64,000 nt of DNA from Leptogranulimonas caecicola (GCF_023168405.1 NZ_AP025285.1:1672001-1736000), one strand, 5' to 3'. Numbered from the stretch's first letter, positions 43,759 through 52,966 are shown. Notes: generated from the letters alone by a model not told the origin. Translations and numbers: made by a program.

Positions 43759-45225
43759 GTGGCAGAGAAGGCTTCAGAAAAACGAGCCTGCGCAGATGCA
43801 GAGCAACAGGCTGCCATCGACGCCATCCTCTCAGGGGAAAACGTCTTTCTTACCGGCGGGGCCGGCTGCGGCAAATCCTTCGTGATTGAAGAAGCCTTGC
43901 GCCTCCTGCGCAAAAAGCGACGCAATGTTGTGGTGTGCGCTCCTACAGGCATCGCGGCGCTCAATGTTGGCGGCACTACAGTGCACAGGGCCTTTAAGCT
44001 GGGCCTTGGAGTACAGGGGCGCGGCACGCGCCTTAGGGTGAGAGAGCCCATCTCTCAAGCAGATGTAATCATTATTGATGAGATATCCATGCTGCGATGC
44101 GATCTTTTCGATGCGGTGTCCACCATCATGCGCAAAGTGCGCCCCAGGCCTCAATTGGTGGTGGTAGGCGATTTCTCCCAGCTGCCTCCGGTGGTTGCCG
44201 GCGATGACGAAGCTCATCTCAAAGATGAGTATGGCATGCTCTACCACGGTCCCTTTGCGTTCCAAGGGCGCCGCTGGCAAGAATGGGACTTTCATCCCTT
44301 TATCCTCAGGGATCATCACAGGCAAGCAGACCCTTCATTCTTGGATGCCCTTACCGCCATTCGCAAGGGAGACCCTTCCGCCTGCCAATGGATAAGCCAG
44401 CATGCCTGCGATGAGTATATTGAAGGAGCTCCTTACATCGCCTCTACCAATCGCGTGGTAGACAGGATCAATTCCCGGCGACTGAGCGAACTCTCCGGGA
44501 AAGCCCATACCTTCAAAGCGCGCACCACCGGCTCCTTTGGCTCGGTTCATCCAGTGGACGAGACCATCACTCTCAAGCGTGGGGCACGAGTGGTGTGTTG
44601 CAAGAACGACCCTGACGATGCCTTTGTAAACGGCTCCATAGGCACTGTGATTGGATTCCCTGCAGACGGTCAGGTGCGCGTGGAGCTTGATGGCGGAGAC
44701 ACCGTTACCGTCGAAGCGATGAAATGGAGCGCTCTGGACTACGAAGAGGATGAGGAAGGCGGCCTTCGAGAAGTTGAGAAGGGCACCTATACACAAATAC
44801 CCTTGAGGCTGGCCTGGGCCATGACTATTCATAAGACCCAGGGGCTCACTCTGGATTCTATGAATCTCGACCCCCATTGTTTTGAGAAAGGCCAGCTCTA
44901 CGTAGCCCTTTCAAGGGTGAGATCTGTGAGCGATCTCTATCTCACCTGTCCTATAGATCCCACTTGGCTCATGGTAGACCCCGAGGTGCGCGCTTTCACG
45001 CGCCAGGTGTGGAACATCTCACAAAGCTGGGACCCTGAGGCCCACGCTTATAAGACCCAATGGAGAGAACCCGAGAAAAAGCTTGGCACTGCCACCAGCA
45101 CTCAAAGGAGTGTTCGCAACAAAGAGAGCCGTGAGCGCTCAAAAGTCTCTCAACCTAAAGCGTTTGGGGCTGGACGCACTAGGCCTGCGTGCAAAGCCAA
45201 GGCTCGAACACCACATAGCGATTAA
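43759..45225 (+). CDS. Pif1/RecD-like superfamily 1 DNA helicase
   Basis: A 488-residue protein. Walker A is FLTGGAGCGKSFVIEEALRL, followed by VVVCAPTGIAALNVGGTTVH (motif Ia), Walker B VIIIDEISMLRCD and VVGDFSQLPPVV (motif III). The C-terminal MTIHKTQGLTLDSM and GQLYVALSRVRS are motifs V-VI. This order is that of Pif1 helicases, which unwind DNA 5' to 3' and resolve G-quadruplexes and stalled forks. I prefer the GTG at 43759, 8 bases after GAGGAGG, to the ATG at 43735. The basic C-terminal tail is variable. A LexA box upstream would place it in the SOS response. Its 3' end overlaps the convergent methyltransferase gene by 47 bases. Confidence 0.88.
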   Translation: MAEKASEKRACADAEQQAAIDAILSGENVFLTGGAGCGKSFVIEEALRLLRKKRRNVVVCAPTGIAALNVGGTTVHRAFKLGLGVQGRGTRLRVREPISQADVIIIDEISMLRCDLFDAVSTIMRKVRPRPQLVVVGDFSQLPPVVAGDDEAHLKDEYGMLYHGPFAFQGRRWQEWDFHPFILRDHHRQADPSFLDALTAIRKGDPSACQWISQHACDEYIEGAPYIASTNRVVDRINSRRLSELSGKAHTFKARTTGSFGSVHPVDETITLKRGARVVCCKNDPDDAFVNGSIGTVIGFPADGQVRVELDGGDTVTVEAMKWSALDYEEDEEGGLREVEKGTYTQIPLRLAWAMTIHKTQGLTLDSMNLDPHCFEKGQLYVALSRVRSVSDLYLTCPIDPTWLMVDPEVRAFTRQVWNISQSWDPEAHAYKTQWREPEKKLGTATSTQRSVRNKESRERSKVSQPKAFGAGRTRPACKAKARTPHSD

Positions 45226-45952
45226 GGGTCCCAGAAGACCCATCTGCAAAGAAGCGCGCTCTTTCCTGCACTGGACCCATAAGGCTATCGAGCTCTTCCT
45301 CATCTACGTGGTGACAAAAACGGACTACCTCGGTACTCCCTTGCCATCCCAGCAGCCAATCTTTTGGCCCAAAGCTGTCCACCAACTCTGGCCATCTTTT
45401 GCGAGCTTCTAGAGTTACCTGCTGCGCCTTTGTGGAGAGACGTCCGTCATCCATAAAGCGCCAGCAGGCAACGGCCGCCACCCCGCCCGGAGCCAAAAGG
45501 GAGCTTAGACGCTCTATCAATGCATGCCTCTGAGAGGCAAGAGGAAGGTGGTGTATAAGGCCAAAGCATACCGCCACATCAAAGTTTCCCTGCCACTCCA
45601 CTGGAAGCGGCCCGAGAGAAGCGAGGTCGAACGAAGCCGTGCGCACCCCCTCTAGTCCCATCCCCTCTGCCATCAGCGGCAGACATCTGTCCACCCCTAA
45701 CGCTTCAAAGGCCGCTTCTTGAGGCAACTTCCCTTTGAGCCATGTCTCAAAGCGCAAGTTCCCGCAACCTAAATCAATGAGACGAAGCGGGACTCCTTGG
45801 GCTGCACGGGTCTTGGCAAGAGGGGCAATATAAGGCAGCAGCAACTCCCAACCTTGCCAGCCTTGCTGGCGTGTAGCCGAGAAACTTGCAGCCTCATGCT
45901 CGTAAAACTGCGCAGTGAGTGAAGATGCCAATGCCGCCTGGGCACTATCCAC
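45179..45952 (-). CDS. Trm9-like class I SAM-dependent methyltransferase
   Basis: A 257-residue protein taken from the GTG at 45952, 6 bases after AAAGGGG; the frame is open to 46039. SAM motif I is LRLIDLGCGNLRFETW and motif IV is FDVAVCFGLIHHLPL. The segment FYEHEAASFSATRQQGWQGW resembles the start of the Trm9/ALKBH8 group, which reads roughly Y-N-x-I-A-x-x-F-S-x-T-R-x-x-x-W. VACWRF and the ending VVRFCHHVDEEELDSLM also fit that group. In eukaryotes Trm9 methylates cm5U34 of tRNA to mcm5U34. The Elp3 gene, which makes cm5U, is divergent 170 bases away, supporting a shared tRNA-modification role. Function is inferred. Confidence 0.6.
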   Translation of the reverse strand: MDSAQAALASSLTAQFYEHEAASFSATRQQGWQGWELLLPYIAPLAKTRAAQGVPLRLIDLGCGNLRFETWLKGKLPQEAAFEALGVDRCLPLMAEGMGLEGVRTASFDLASLGPLPVEWQGNFDVAVCFGLIHHLPLASQRHALIERLSSLLAPGGVAAVACWRFMDDGRLSTKAQQVTLEARKRWPELVDSFGPKDWLLGWQGSTEVVRFCHHVDEEELDSLMGPVQERARFFADGSSGTLNRYVVFEPWLCTQA

Positions 45953-46122
45953 GAGTTGCCCCTTTCTTTGATGAACGATGAGGGATGTATCTGGTGCTTT
46001 GGGGGGTCTGCAGCTTAACCGCAAGCTACCAGAACCCACGCAGTTATACTAGCGTGGCCTAGAGGCTGGAGCCTAAGAAGATTTCTTATATAAAACACAC
46101 TGTGATGTAAAGGGGAGGAGCC

Positions 46123-47982
46123 ATGACACTCACCTATAAAGAGCGTTTGGAGCAAGCTCTCCTAGAGCTTGCCAGACAACTTTCTTGCCAAGAGGGCCAG
46201 CTTACCGAGAAGGAGCTTCTTAGGCTTATTAGACAGCAAAACACGGGAATTGTGGCGCCGGATGCTCCTGTGAAAAAGAGAGCGCTTCTCCCCTACTACC
46301 TGCACCAAGACGAGCTTCACCCCGGCATTTGGCAAAAGAAGGGCATCAGTGAAGCCTTGGAAGCGCGCATCAAGGAGCAACTTCGCGCCAAGCCTCGCAG
46401 AACCGCTTCTGGAGTAGCCACGGTCACCGTCATCGCAAAGCCTTGGCCCTGTTCTGGCAACTGTCGCTATTGCCCCAACGACTTGCGCATGCCAAAGAGC
46501 TATCTGGCTGACGAGCCCGCTTGCCAGCGAGCCGAACAATCATTCTTTGATCCTTTCTTGCAAGTCTCCGGAAGGCTGCGCGTACTTAGAGACATGGGCC
46601 ATCACACCGACAAGGTGGAGCTTATCGTACTGGGTGGCACCTGGACAGACTACCCCGCCCCCTATCGCGCCTGGTTTGTGCGCGAGCTTTTTCGCGCCCT
46701 CAACTGCGCAGGTTCACCGGAAGAAAGGACGTTGGCGGCCGAGCGCCGGAAGCGCTACCTGGACGCGGGCTTCTCGGCAGATCCAGTAGGCTGTCAAAAG
46801 CGTGCAGCAGATCTGCAGCCGCAGGTAGATGCCGGTCTCCTCAGTTATAACGAAGGTTGGAAGCGCCTGTGGGCAGAAGATGAGGGTTGGCATGAGCTTG
46901 CGCGTGCGCAAACCGCCACCCTTGAAGAGGTCGAGGCCCAGCAGCAAATAAACGAGCAAGCACGTTGCCGCTGCGTGGGCCTCTCCTTCGAAACGCAGCC
47001 CACTGCCATTAGCGCGACCTCTCTCGAAGAGATGCGGCGGCTCGGCTGCACAAAAGTGCAGATTGGCGTGCAGTCGGTGGACTTCCAGCGCCGGAGCGCC
47101 AGCAATAGGCCCATATCCGATGCCTCACTTGAGCAGGCCTTTGGACTCTTGCGCCTCTTTGGCTTCAAGATCCACGCGCACATTATGGCGAACCTCCCAG
47201 GAGCCACTCCAGAACAAGACAAGCGCGACTACCTGACTCTTGTCACTGATCGCGCCTTCGAGCCAGACGAAGTCAAGCTCTACCCCTGCGCACTTATCCG
47301 AGGCACCGCCCTAGAGCGCGATCATGCAAAGGGCTTGTGGCAGCCCTATAGCCGAGAAGAGCTTTTGGATACTCTGGCCCAAGATGTGCTTGTCACGCCA
47401 CCTTTTGTGCGCATCTCCCGCATGATCAGGGATTTTTCTGCCCAAGACATCGTGGCAGGCAGCCGCGAGGCCAATCTGCGACAGACAGTGGAAGATACCG
47501 TGAACGCCTATGCAAAGGCCAAAGGAATGTCTGTCCAAGAGATTCGCATGAGGGAGATCGCAGGAGAGCAACCATCGGCAGACGAGCTTTCCATGAGCAC
47601 CTACGAATACGAGACGCTGGTTTCCTGCGAGCGCTTCATCTCATGGACCACCCTAGAAGGCTCTATCGCAGGCTTTCTGCGCCTCTCACTGCCCCACCCC
47701 CAGGAGGCTGAGGCTGTACTAGGCTCCCCCGACGCCATGATCCGCGAAGTACATGTATACGGCCGCGTTTCTGAGCTGGGGCTTAAACAACCAGGCGCCC
47801 AGCATCGAGGTCTAGGGCGCACTCTGGTGGAAGAAGCTTGTCGTCAAGCTGCCGAGAAGGGCTATCCCGCCATCAAGGTGATCTCTGCGGTAGGCACGCG
47901 TGAGTACTACCGAGGTCTTGGTTTTAAAGATGCGGGGCTCTATCAAAGAAGGGAACTTCAAACGGGTAATTTACCTGCTTGA
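46123..47982 (+). CDS. Elp3: tRNA uridine(34) 5-carboxymethylation radical SAM/GNAT enzyme
   Basis: A 619-residue protein after GGGGAGGAGCC. Radical SAM cysteines are C110, C114 and C117 in KPWPCSGNCRYCPND. KVELIVLGGTWTDYP, GLSFETQPTAIS and LRLFGFKIHAHIMANLPG are Elp3 signatures. The C-terminal GNAT domain reads AQHRGLGRTLVEEACRQAAE, then YYRGLGFKDAGLYQRREL. Elp3 uses acetyl-CoA and SAM to add a carboxymethyl group to U34 of tRNA. Bacterial and archaeal Elp3 work without the other Elongator subunits, and none is present here. The TGCCGAGAA word appears twice in the gene. Confidence 0.93.
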   Translation: MTLTYKERLEQALLELARQLSCQEGQLTEKELLRLIRQQNTGIVAPDAPVKKRALLPYYLHQDELHPGIWQKKGISEALEARIKEQLRAKPRRTASGVATVTVIAKPWPCSGNCRYCPNDLRMPKSYLADEPACQRAEQSFFDPFLQVSGRLRVLRDMGHHTDKVELIVLGGTWTDYPAPYRAWFVRELFRALNCAGSPEERTLAAERRKRYLDAGFSADPVGCQKRAADLQPQVDAGLLSYNEGWKRLWAEDEGWHELARAQTATLEEVEAQQQINEQARCRCVGLSFETQPTAISATSLEEMRRLGCTKVQIGVQSVDFQRRSASNRPISDASLEQAFGLLRLFGFKIHAHIMANLPGATPEQDKRDYLTLVTDRAFEPDEVKLYPCALIRGTALERDHAKGLWQPYSREELLDTLAQDVLVTPPFVRISRMIRDFSAQDIVAGSREANLRQTVEDTVNAYAKAKGMSVQEIRMREIAGEQPSADELSMSTYEYETLVSCERFISWTTLEGSIAGFLRLSLPHPQEAEAVLGSPDAMIREVHVYGRVSELGLKQPGAQHRGLGRTLVEEACRQAAEKGYPAIKVISAVGTREYYRGLGFKDAGLYQRRELQTGNLPA

Positions 47983-48002
47983 AGTTCCCAGATGTCCCAA
48001 AT

Positions 48003-48041
48003 AAAAAACGCCTCTGCCCGGCGTTGTGCAGCGGGCAGAGG
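48003..48041 (-). terminator. Terminator of the Ala-rich protein gene
   Basis: Read leftward, CCTCTGCCCG (48041-48032) pairs with CGGGCAGAGG (48020-48011) and is followed by CGTTTTTTAT. It also stands just after the Elp3 stop and may stop rightward transcription. Confidence 0.88.
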
Positions 48042-48075
48042 TATTGCCAAATAAAAAAGGAGAGAAGTTCCTGGT

Positions 48076-48432
48076 TTACTTGAGGTCTTCCTTGGCGGCG
48101 TCGACGCCAGCCTTGAGATCGTCTGCGGCGATATCTGCCTTGGCGCTGTCAACCTCGGCCTTGGCACCTGCCTTTTCTGCAGAAACGCCCACTTTGTCGC
48201 CAGCCTCGCGGGCGGCAGCGCTCGCTTTATCGGCGAAATCATGGGCCTTGTGAGCCAGATCCTCAGCGCCTTCAGCGATATGACTGCCCAAATCCACTGC
48301 GCCATCAGCCGCCTTGTGAGCGCCTTCTGCGGCCTTGGAACCCAAATCCTTGACGACGTCAGCGGCGTCTCCGCCAATCTCGGACGCCTTGCTTGCGATC
48401 TTGTTGCCGATCTCGTTGAAATCAATACCCAT
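48076..48432 (-). CDS. Ala/Lys/Asp-rich helical protein, LEA-like
   Basis: A 118-residue protein starting MGIDFNEIGNKIASKASEIG at 48432 after GGAAGG. It is almost entirely amphipathic helix with irregular 11-residue repeats (KAAEGAHKAADGA, EGAEDLAHKAHDFADKASAA, AREAGDKVG). Such sequences resemble late-embryogenesis-abundant or YtxH/CsbD-like stress proteins, which protect membranes and proteins from drying or osmotic stress. There is no signal peptide or cysteine. It is a single-gene transcript with its own terminator. Confidence 0.6.
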   Translation of the reverse strand: MGIDFNEIGNKIASKASEIGGDAADVVKDLGSKAAEGAHKAADGAVDLGSHIAEGAEDLAHKAHDFADKASAAAREAGDKVGVSAEKAGAKAEVDSAKADIAADDLKAGVDAAKEDLK

Positions 48433-48646
48433 AGTAGTGTCCTTCCACTGCTGAGGAGCGGAACGCCTGCGCGACACCGCTTTTTACTTGACAGGTCTAT
48501 ACCCCTCAATAAATGAGAGACGCCCCGGAACGCCCAAGGGGAGAAAACGGAGGTCTTCTCCGCAAGGCCTTCACGGGGCGCCTTTCAGAAAACTCAGAAG
48601 TGACACTGGGAGAGTGGAAGGGCTCGCAGACGCTTTTCCGCCTGCC

Positions 48647-49798
48647 TTAGAGCGCGCTCCAGGCCACCTCGCCACCCACATAGGTGGCTTCCAGCTCCAT
48701 AGAGCTGGTGAAGCAGGCGAGGTCAGCGTCGCGGCCGGGCTTGATGGCGCCGCACACATCATCGATGCCTACGCTCTTGGCAGGAACGATCGAGGCCATG
48801 GCCACAGCCTCTGCAGGAGTGACCAGACCCCAGTCCACCACGTTCTTCACGCACTGGCACAGGCCCACGATGGAGCCAGCCAGGTTACCGCCCTCCTTAA
48901 GGCGGGCCTGACCATCCTTTACCACAATGGGTAGACCTTCCATCTCGTAATCGCCCTCGGGCATGCCGCCAGCAGCCAAACAGTCGGTAATGAGGCAAAC
49001 CTGGTCTTTGCCACGAGCGCGCATCACCACATTGACAGACACCGGGTTCACGTGGTTGCCGTCGCAAATAAGCTCGTCATAGACATTGGGGCAGGTAAGG
49101 GCTGCGCCCACCATGCCCGGCTCGCGGTGGTGCAACGGGCTCATGGCGTTATAGGTGTGCACGAAGACCGTGGCTCCGGCATCCACTGCGCAGCGAGCCT
49201 CCTCGTAAGTGGCGTTGGAGTGACCCAGGGCCACGATGGCACCCATCGCGGTGGCCTGAGCGATGAAGTCGGAGGCGCCGTCGTTCTCTGGCGCCAGGGC
49301 GATCTTGAAGGTAAGGCCGTCGGCGCACTCCATCCAGTGCTCCAACACATGGATGTCGGGGTTTCCCATATAGGCGGGGTTCTGAGCGCCTTTGTACTTC
49401 TCGGAGAACCAGGGGCCTTCCAGATAGATTCCCTGCACGCGGGCGGTCTTGGGCTTGTTCACGTGCGCGGCGGCGATAGTGCAGGCCTCGGCGATGCGCT
49501 CAGTGGGAGCGGTAAGGGTGGTGGGGAAGAAGCTGGTGCAGCCGTTGCGCACTAGGCCTGCGGCGATGGCGTCGAGTCCCTCAGGGGAGAGGTCCATGAC
49601 ATCATGGCCGTCAAAGCCATGAATATGGGTGTCTACCAGGCCAGGAGCCACCCAATCGCGCTCGTCGATGCGGTCTGCGTTGGCAGGCATCTGAGTGCTA
49701 AAGGCGCCAAAGACGCCGTCATGAACGGTGAGATATCCAGGGCCGGTTGGGCCAGAGGGGAGGAAGAAGGAGTTGGCATGGATAGCAAAGGTCGACAT
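48647..49798 (-). CDS. nagA: N-acetylglucosamine-6-phosphate deacetylase
   Basis: A 383-residue amidohydrolase. Metal and catalytic residues lie in VDTHIHGFDGHDVMDLS, GIYLEGPWFS, IVALGHSNATYEEARCAVDA, FVHTYNAMSPLHHREPG, DLICDGNHVNP-type ELICDGNHVNPV, and CLITDCLAAGGMPEGDYEME. AAGGAGGACC precedes the ATG at 49798. It removes the acetyl group from GlcNAc-6-phosphate to give glucosamine-6-phosphate and acetate. The AgaS-like isomerase gene lies 149 bases upstream in the same direction, so the two may form an amino-sugar catabolic operon. NagB is not in the window. Confidence 0.95.
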   Translation of the reverse strand: MSTFAIHANSFFLPSGPTGPGYLTVHDGVFGAFSTQMPANADRIDERDWVAPGLVDTHIHGFDGHDVMDLSPEGLDAIAAGLVRNGCTSFFPTTLTAPTERIAEACTIAAAHVNKPKTARVQGIYLEGPWFSEKYKGAQNPAYMGNPDIHVLEHWMECADGLTFKIALAPENDGASDFIAQATAMGAIVALGHSNATYEEARCAVDAGATVFVHTYNAMSPLHHREPGMVGAALTCPNVYDELICDGNHVNPVSVNVVMRARGKDQVCLITDCLAAGGMPEGDYEMEGLPIVVKDGQARLKEGGNLAGSIVGLCQCVKNVVDWGLVTPAEAVAMASIVPAKSVGIDDVCGAIKPGRDADLACFTSSMELEATYVGGEVAWSAL

Positions 49799-49947
49799 AG
49801 GTCCTCCTTGAGCAGCAAAGCTCGGTAATTGACTGGAGTGCAGGGCCCAAAAGCCCCACAGGGGTTCTTAAGGGCGCGCGAAGGCGGGAGCGCCAAGGGC
49901 CGTTGCGCCCGGGGTTTCCTTATCCGCAGTCTAGAACTATGGCGACC

Positions 49948-51105
49948 CTACTTTACCGATGCGGCCAGCAGAAGCACCTGAACGGCCATGAGGTATGGCA
50001 ACCCTAAGTAGCTGCAAGGCAGCGCCGCAAAACCATCAAAGGTGAAGCTGCGGCCGATGAAATGCGGGGCCTGCTCTGGCTGGAGAGCCACCAGCGTGCA
50101 GCCGTTGTCTGCGGCAGTCTCATCCATCTCTTGAAGAGCTGCCGCCTGGCTTGCGCGGTCGTCGTCGGTGCCGCCCACCAAAGCGACGCCCAGCGCATCG
50201 TGGAGCGCCTTGTTATCCAGCGCAGCCGACTGCACGTCGCCCAGACGCACCTCGATAGAGTGCTCGTTAAGGCCACAGAAGTTCTTCGCCTCGTCGCGAG
50301 CCTCGCGCGCAACCCCCGCGAAAGCAGAACCGTCGCTCAATACGCACAGCGCGTCAAAGGGAGAGAGTGCCAGGCTTGCCAGCGCCGCCTCGTCCATGAT
50401 GACCTTGTCGCCCATGGCGGCCGCCTGGTTGGCATGGGAGAGCTTCTCGGCCACAGGAGCGGTGTCCAGGCACAGGATGGCAAAGAGCGCCAGACACGTG
50501 AAGCCCGCCAGCTGCACAGGCTCGCTGTCCACGGGAGCAGTGGAAACGTCGTCTGCGGCAGAGGCGACCAGGGGCAGGGCCACTACCAGGCCGTCATCCT
50601 CGGGTGCGAGAGCGGCGGCCAGAGGGTCGTCAGAGCTGCAGGCAACCCCCAACACAAAGAGGTTCTTGGTCTGGGAGCGCACCTGGGCGACGGCCGACAA
50701 AAGACCCTCATCGTCGCCGCGGGAAAGGGCGACGAGCAGGACGGTCTCCTGGTCGCGGACGTAGTCGGCAGGAGCAGAGGCAAGGTCTGCGCAGGAGACG
50801 CAGGTGAAGTCGCAGCCTTCGATGGGGTGGGCCACCGCTGCGCTGCAAGCAGTCTGGGCTGCGTTGAGCGCGAGGCCGGAGCCCGTAAGCACCACCAGCA
50901 GCTGGCCGTCGACACCGTCTTGAGCCTCGTCGCCGCCCATCACGCCAGCCGCCGCGCGAGCACGCCCGATGAGATCGTTGATGTCTTCTGTCGCATCGCG
51001 GTAGAGCGCAGCCACCTCGCGCCAGAGTGCCGGCTGGCGGCGAATTTGGGAGGCAGGAGCCTGGGCGTGGTTGTGAATGAGCTGGATAAGGTCGTGTTCG
51101 AGCAT
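49948..51105 (-). CDS. SIS-domain sugar isomerase, AgaS-like
   Basis: A 385-residue protein starting MLEHDLIQLIHNHAQAPASQ at 51105 after GGGGGAGGACCC. Two SIS domains are visible: LLVVLTGSGLALNAAQTACS with VLLVALSRGDDEGLLSAVAQ, and DALCVLSDGSAFAGVAREAR with GVALVGGTDDDRA. The arrangement fits AgaS, the tagatose-6-phosphate ketose/aldose isomerase-deaminase of galactosamine breakdown, though sequence identity to the family is hard to judge. Neighbour nagA supports amino-sugar use. Several catalytic positions cannot be checked without an alignment. Confidence 0.7.
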   Translation of the reverse strand: MLEHDLIQLIHNHAQAPASQIRRQPALWREVAALYRDATEDINDLIGRARAAAGVMGGDEAQDGVDGQLLVVLTGSGLALNAAQTACSAAVAHPIEGCDFTCVSCADLASAPADYVRDQETVLLVALSRGDDEGLLSAVAQVRSQTKNLFVLGVACSSDDPLAAALAPEDDGLVVALPLVASAADDVSTAPVDSEPVQLAGFTCLALFAILCLDTAPVAEKLSHANQAAAMGDKVIMDEAALASLALSPFDALCVLSDGSAFAGVAREARDEAKNFCGLNEHSIEVRLGDVQSAALDNKALHDALGVALVGGTDDDRASQAAALQEMDETAADNGCTLVALQPEQAPHFIGRSFTFDGFAALPCSYLGLPYLMAVQVLLLAASVK

Positions 51106-51281
51106 GGGTCCTCCCCCACATGGATTGCTAAGAACGTCCTTGAGGCAGATACCCGCCCCGGGCCCCTCCCTTGCGCGCAAACTGGCCAGAAAAGCTGTGG
51201 TTGGCATTGTGTGGGCTAGAAATGTGCGGTCACCGTGGCATAGTGGAGGTGCGCCTTTGACGGTGCGAAGAAAGGAGCTTC

Positions 51282-52553
51282 ATGAACACTTCCGACTTCG
51301 AAGTGCAGGACCTGCGTGCCTACGACGCCGATCCCCTGCTGGGACAGCGCCTGGCCGCCCTGCGCTCCCAACTACATATGGACGTCAATGCGCTGGCAGC
51401 AGCCTCAGACGTCCCAGCCGACATGATCGTTGCCTACGAGTCCGGCGCCGCCCTGCCTGACCCTGCGGCTGCCGACGATCTGGCAGAGGCCTTAGACGTG
51501 TCGGTTGAGCAGCTTATGGCTGGCTGGCGCACCCCCGAGGAGGCCGAGGAGCCCATGGTAGGCCCCATCGCCGGCCGCATCCGGGTGCTGCGCGCCTCCC
51601 GCGCCCTCTCGCGCGAGGATTTGGCCCAGCTCTGCAACGTGACCTTGGACCAGGTGGATGACTGGGAGAGCGGCCGCTGGATCCCCTCCCGCGAGCAGGT
51701 GGCCCGCATCTGCCGCGTCTTTGGCATCACCCGCGACCGCCTCATGATGAACAACGCCCTCCAGCTCTCCCAGCAGCTGCAGCAAACCCTGCCGCGCCGG
51801 GAGCGCAAGCCGGCTCGCCCCGAGCGCCCAGACCTGGAAGAGGCCGCCGAGGACGAGGCGGCTCCCGCAGAGGCAGAAGAGGCAGAGGTCGTCGAGGCAG
51901 AGCCTGAGGCAGAGGCACGTCCTTCTCGGCCTGGCCGTCGTCCTCGCAAAGATGCCGCCGCCGAGAAAAACCAGCCTTCCCACGGCGAGGCTGCCGCTGA
52001 GCCTGAGGCGCCCTCTGAGCCTCCTGCTGCCGAGAAGCCCGAGCCTTCAAAACCTGCCAAGCGCACCCGCCGCTCGCGCACCAAGCGCGCCGAGACTCAA
52101 GAACCTGCAGCTCAAACGCTGCCCTGGGATGAGTCAGCGCAGGCTGCCTCAGAGCCCAACGAGGGCCAAACGGCCATGAACCTTGACGAGAGTGCGGCTC
52201 AGGCCGAGGAGACCAAGCCTCGCAAGACGCACACCCGACGTCCTAGCAGCGCCAAGGCCGCCAAGCCCAAGGCTGCCAACAAAGCCGAGGATGCTGCTGC
52301 CCCTGCCGCACAAGAAGCGCCGGCTTCTGGTGGAGCCCCAGAGGCCGATGCAACCACCAACGCCGCAGCCCTGGGCGAGCGCATCAAGACCCTGCGCAAG
52401 CAGCGCAAGATGACCCAAAAGGATCTGGCGGCAGCCGCCGGCACCTCCACCGGCTCGATCTCTAAATGGGAAGCCGGCGCCCAGCCGCGCGCCTACATAC
52501 TGCCGCGCCTGGCAAAGGCGCTGGGAGTTTCGGTAGCGGAGCTTAGGGGCTAG
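51282..52553 (+). CDS. Triple-XRE DNA-binding protein with a long basic linker
   Basis: A 423-residue protein after GAAAGGAG. It has three separate Cro/XRE helix-turn-helix domains: about residues 19-75 (LAALRSQLHMDVNALAAASD), 96-150 (IRVLRASRALSREDLAQLCN) and 362-422 (IKTLRKQRKMTQKDLAAAAG, then GSISKWEAGAQPR). Residues 165-360 are a low-complexity Ala/Glu/Pro linker with Lys/Arg blocks such as KPAKRTRRSRTKRA. The last domain is the best match to active XRE repressors; the first two are more divergent. The architecture recalls nucleoid proteins with histone-H1-like tails. The linker is similar in composition to that of the TOPRIM-mIHF protein downstream. Confidence 0.75.
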   Translation: MNTSDFEVQDLRAYDADPLLGQRLAALRSQLHMDVNALAAASDVPADMIVAYESGAALPDPAAADDLAEALDVSVEQLMAGWRTPEEAEEPMVGPIAGRIRVLRASRALSREDLAQLCNVTLDQVDDWESGRWIPSREQVARICRVFGITRDRLMMNNALQLSQQLQQTLPRRERKPARPERPDLEEAAEDEAAPAEAEEAEVVEAEPEAEARPSRPGRRPRKDAAAEKNQPSHGEAAAEPEAPSEPPAAEKPEPSKPAKRTRRSRTKRAETQEPAAQTLPWDESAQAASEPNEGQTAMNLDESAAQAEETKPRKTHTRRPSSAKAAKPKAANKAEDAAAPAAQEAPASGGAPEADATTNAAALGERIKTLRKQRKMTQKDLAAAAGTSTGSISKWEAGAQPRAYILPRLAKALGVSVAELRG

Positions 52554-52598
52554 GCCCGCAGGCGCTGCATCAAAGGTGCCCTTTTGCACGTTCATAGA

Positions 52599-52639
52599 CA
52601 ACGCCCGCGAGCTGGAATAGGTCCAACTCGCGGGCGTTG
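52599..52639. other. Perfect 13-bp hairpin after the triple-XRE gene
   Basis: CAACGCCCGCGAG (52599-52611) pairs exactly with CTCGCGGGCGTTG (52627-52639). No T-tract is present on either strand, so it is either a weak terminator or an RNA-stabilising end. Confidence 0.7.
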
Positions 52640-52704
52640 CGGTGTCATAGCGGGCTCAGCGGTGCGCACAGGGGGCTCCCTGCGCTTTGAGCCCTCATTA
52701 GGCA

Positions 52705-52884
52705 TTAGGCCTGATAGCGGCCCTTTACCAGATACCAAATGATGTAGGCCACAAAGAGCACCACGCCGATGGGCAGGAGGGTGTTCACAAAGAACCTGAG
52801 ACCGGTGACGAAGAGGCCCAAAAGGACCATGAGGATGACAAAGACGACGAAGCCTGTGATGACAGACTGCAGGGTGTTGTTCAT
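52705..52884 (-). CDS. 59-residue membrane protein
   Basis: A small protein starting MNNTLQSVITGFVVFVILMV at 52884 behind CCAAAGGAG. It has two hydrophobic helices (about residues 7-27 and 37-53) and ends VKGRYQA. The ribosome binding site and the two-helix pattern make it a likely gene. Its function is unknown. It sits between the triple-XRE gene and the TOPRIM-mIHF gene. Confidence 0.7.
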   Translation of the reverse strand: MNNTLQSVITGFVVFVILMVLLGLFVTGLRFFVNTLLPIGVVLFVAYIIWYLVKGRYQA

Positions 52885-52966
52885 GAAACTCCTTTGGCGT
52901 TAAGAAAAGCGTGCATGCAAGTGATTTTACGCCCAGATGCTTTGAGGGGCGTCTGGGCCCTGAGCC

